Assembly (NCBI RefSeq): GCF_024505145.1
Contig: NZ_JANIAA010000003.1
Location: 186,001 to 250,000, forward strand
DNA: 64,000 bases
Direction: 5' to 3'
Origin: Streptomyces rugosispiralis
Lineage (GTDB): Bacteria > Actinomycetota > Actinomycetes > Streptomycetales > Streptomycetaceae
The notes beneath the pieces are model-generated. The model was not told the origin of the DNA. It searched no databases and saw only the letters and a list, made by a program, of their open reading frames with translations. Below are positions 63,026 to 64,000 of this stretch, in pieces; positions within the stretch are counted from its first letter, which is position 1; each line of letters begins with the position of its first letter. A program made the translations under genes and the position numbers.

Positions 63026-63487
63026 ATGCACACCGCCACGGCCCGGCGGACGGCCGCCTCGCCGTCCGCGGTGCGGGAGACCCTGGAATGCCGCCCCGAA
63101 GCTGCCGCGCACGCACGACATCTCACCAGCACCTTTCTGGAAGGCCTGCGTCCGGCGCCCGATCAGGGCGCCGCCGACGCGGTGATGCTGGTCGTCTCGG
63201 AGCTGGTCACCAATGCCGTACGGCACTCGGGTGGCCGGTTCTGCTCACTGCGCGTGTCGGCCGACCCCGACGCCATCACCATCGCGGTCGGCGATGCCAG
63301 CCGCGTACCGCCACACCGGCGCACTCCGGACGTCCGCGGCGAGACCGGCGGTTTCGGCTGGCCGATGATCAGCGGCATGGCCACGGCCACGACCGTCAGC
63401 GAGGAGCCGGGGGGCAAGACCGTGACCGCGGTCATCGCCCGGAGAGGACGGGTGTCGGGGCGTGCCACCGCCCCGACACCGAGTTGA
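63026..63487 (+). CDS. RsbW-like anti-sigma-type ATP-binding protein
   Basis: 153 residues from ATG 63026, preceded by GAGGTGAG; a GTG at 63017 is part of that site. HATPase_c motifs of the SpoIIAB/RsbW class: VMLVVSELVTNAVRHSGGRF (N-box), VGDASRVPP, GGFGWPMISGMA (G-box). Streptomyces has dozens of these kinases; they regulate sigma factors via anti-anti-sigma partners. No partner gene is adjacent. Confidence 0.88.
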   Translation: MHTATARRTAASPSAVRETLECRPEAAAHARHLTSTFLEGLRPAPDQGAADAVMLVVSELVTNAVRHSGGRFCSLRVSADPDAITIAVGDASRVPPHRRTPDVRGETGGFGWPMISGMATATTVSEEPGGKTVTAVIARRGRVSGRATAPTPS

Positions 63488-63536
63488 CTCCCTCCGTGCC
63501 CCCGCGTGACGTCATCGACCCCTGCCCCGTCCCGTT

Positions 63537-64000
63537 CTAGCCCGTCCCCGTCCCCGCCCGCGCGCGGTCGACGGCCACGGCGATCCCGTCGAGGACGCGT
63601 TCGAGGCCGAAGACGAAGTCATGGTCGGTCGCCGGATCGTCGTACGCCCCGTCGGGCGCCGCCTCGAACAGGCCCGACGAGAACAACAGCGCCACCTGCG
63701 GAAAGCGGTCCGGGGTGATGAGCCGCGCCAGGGTCCTGCCGTAGGCCCGCTCGGTCTCCTCCTGGCTCAGTCCCGTTTCGCTCCTGCCCTGCGCGTGTTC
63801 CTGGGACAACAGGGAGACGTGGCGCACATAGCCGCTGAGCAGGGTCAGACTGCCGACCTTCGCGGCCCAGTCCAGCTCCGTGCCGCTCAGCGCGCTCAGA
63901 CCCGCCTCCATCCAGGCGATCTCATGAGGCCCCATCGGCGGCCCCGCGATGGGGAGGCGAGGGAGCCAGGGGCGGTCGTGGTGGACCAGCCGCTGGGCGA
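63537..64000 (-). CDS. TetR-family regulator, C-terminal part (5' end beyond window)
   Basis: The frame is open to the window edge and reads AQRLVHHDRPWLPRLPIAGP, P, then MGPHEIAWMEAGLSALSGTE. The ligand-binding domain is of the TetR_C (Tn10-like) class with LDWAAKVGSLTLLSGYVRHV. The DNA-binding N-terminus must lie to the right of position 64000. The ATG at 63935 is internal and not the gene start. Confidence 0.75.
   Translation of the reverse strand, partial: AQRLVHHDRPWLPRLPIAGPPMGPHEIAWMEAGLSALSGTELDWAAKVGSLTLLSGYVRHVSLLSQEHAQGRSETGLSQEETERAYGRTLARLITPDRFPQVALLFSSGLFEAAPDGAYDDPATDHDFVFGLERVLDGIAVAVDRARAGTGTG

Noticed and set aside
1..64000. CRISPR arrays, rRNA genes, transposases or insertion sequences
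   Set aside because: None seen. The repeats present are short tandem units without spacers of constant length, and no transposase motifs were found.
1..64000. tRNA genes marking island ends
   Set aside because: I looked for GGTTCGA-type T-loops near 2.3 kb and 29.5-30.2 kb and saw none that fold. The riboswitch core at 2350 superficially resembles one (GGTGCGAGTCC) but matches the B12-element better.

Overview
The window is high-GC actinobacterial DNA, almost certainly from a Streptomyces of the hygroscopicus/violaceusniger type. The evidence is the strong G/C third-position bias, frequent GTG starts, 4-nt stop/start overlaps, and families common in the genus (DUF1707, DUF2510, LVIVD repeat, DUF305, DUF1996, LAL regulators, rare TTA codons). 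No sequence search was possible, so homology calls come from recognised motifs and gene order.

Layout. (1) 1-2.3 kb is left flank: an autoregulated winged-helix regulator with a membrane protein, a DUF1707 protein, and a TerB-ArsR fusion. (2) 2.3-2.7 kb is a gene-free border with what looks like a truncated cobalamin riboswitch. (3) 2.7-29.4 kb (perhaps to 30.9 kb) is a benzoquinone-ansamycin cluster of the geldanamycin type. It holds a type I PKS with an AHBA-type CoA-ligase loading module, the RifF/GdmF-type amide synthase, a flavin monooxygenase, an O-carbamoyltransferase, the complete methoxymalonyl-ACP set (gdmH-I-J-K and divergent gdmG), two LAL-type LuxR activators, aminodehydroquinate synthase, a 3Fe-4S ferredoxin and a P450. 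The gene order is the one I remember for gdm/gel clusters. (4) 30.2-64 kb is ordinary Streptomyces chromosome: HAD phosphatases, TetR and ArsR regulators, ferredoxin-NADP reductase, nucleobase permease, old yellow enzyme, uracil-DNA glycosylase, a sugar kinase, lactonase, a WXG/type VII-like cassette, two D-Ala-D-Ala carboxypeptidases, a two-component system with a MacB-like ABC exporter, and a sulfonate ABC importer behind a small cysteine-leader-type peptide.

The most notable points are these. The PKS locus holds only a loading module and one extension module, where a geldanamycin-type pathway needs seven. The N-terminus looks like GdmAI and the C-terminus like the end of GdmAIII, so about six modules are missing, either through recombination or through assembly collapse. 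A CCCCTAA/TTAGGGG box recurs, usually in pairs, in the promoter gaps of the cluster and was not seen elsewhere, so it is a candidate operator for the LAL activators. Both LAL genes carry TTA codons. Across the window at least seven genes are followed by short tandem repeats that start on or near their own stop codon. A divergent SDR/TetR pair at 53.6 kb has lost both 5' ends in one deletion.

Expected working of the cluster: GdmO and unlinked genes make AHBA; the loading module activates it; the methoxymalonyl-ACP genes feed the PKS; GdmF releases and cyclises the chain as a lactam; GdmM, GdmN and the P450 with its ferredoxin oxidise, carbamoylate and desaturate the macrocycle. With the PKS as written here, this chain could not be built from this locus alone.
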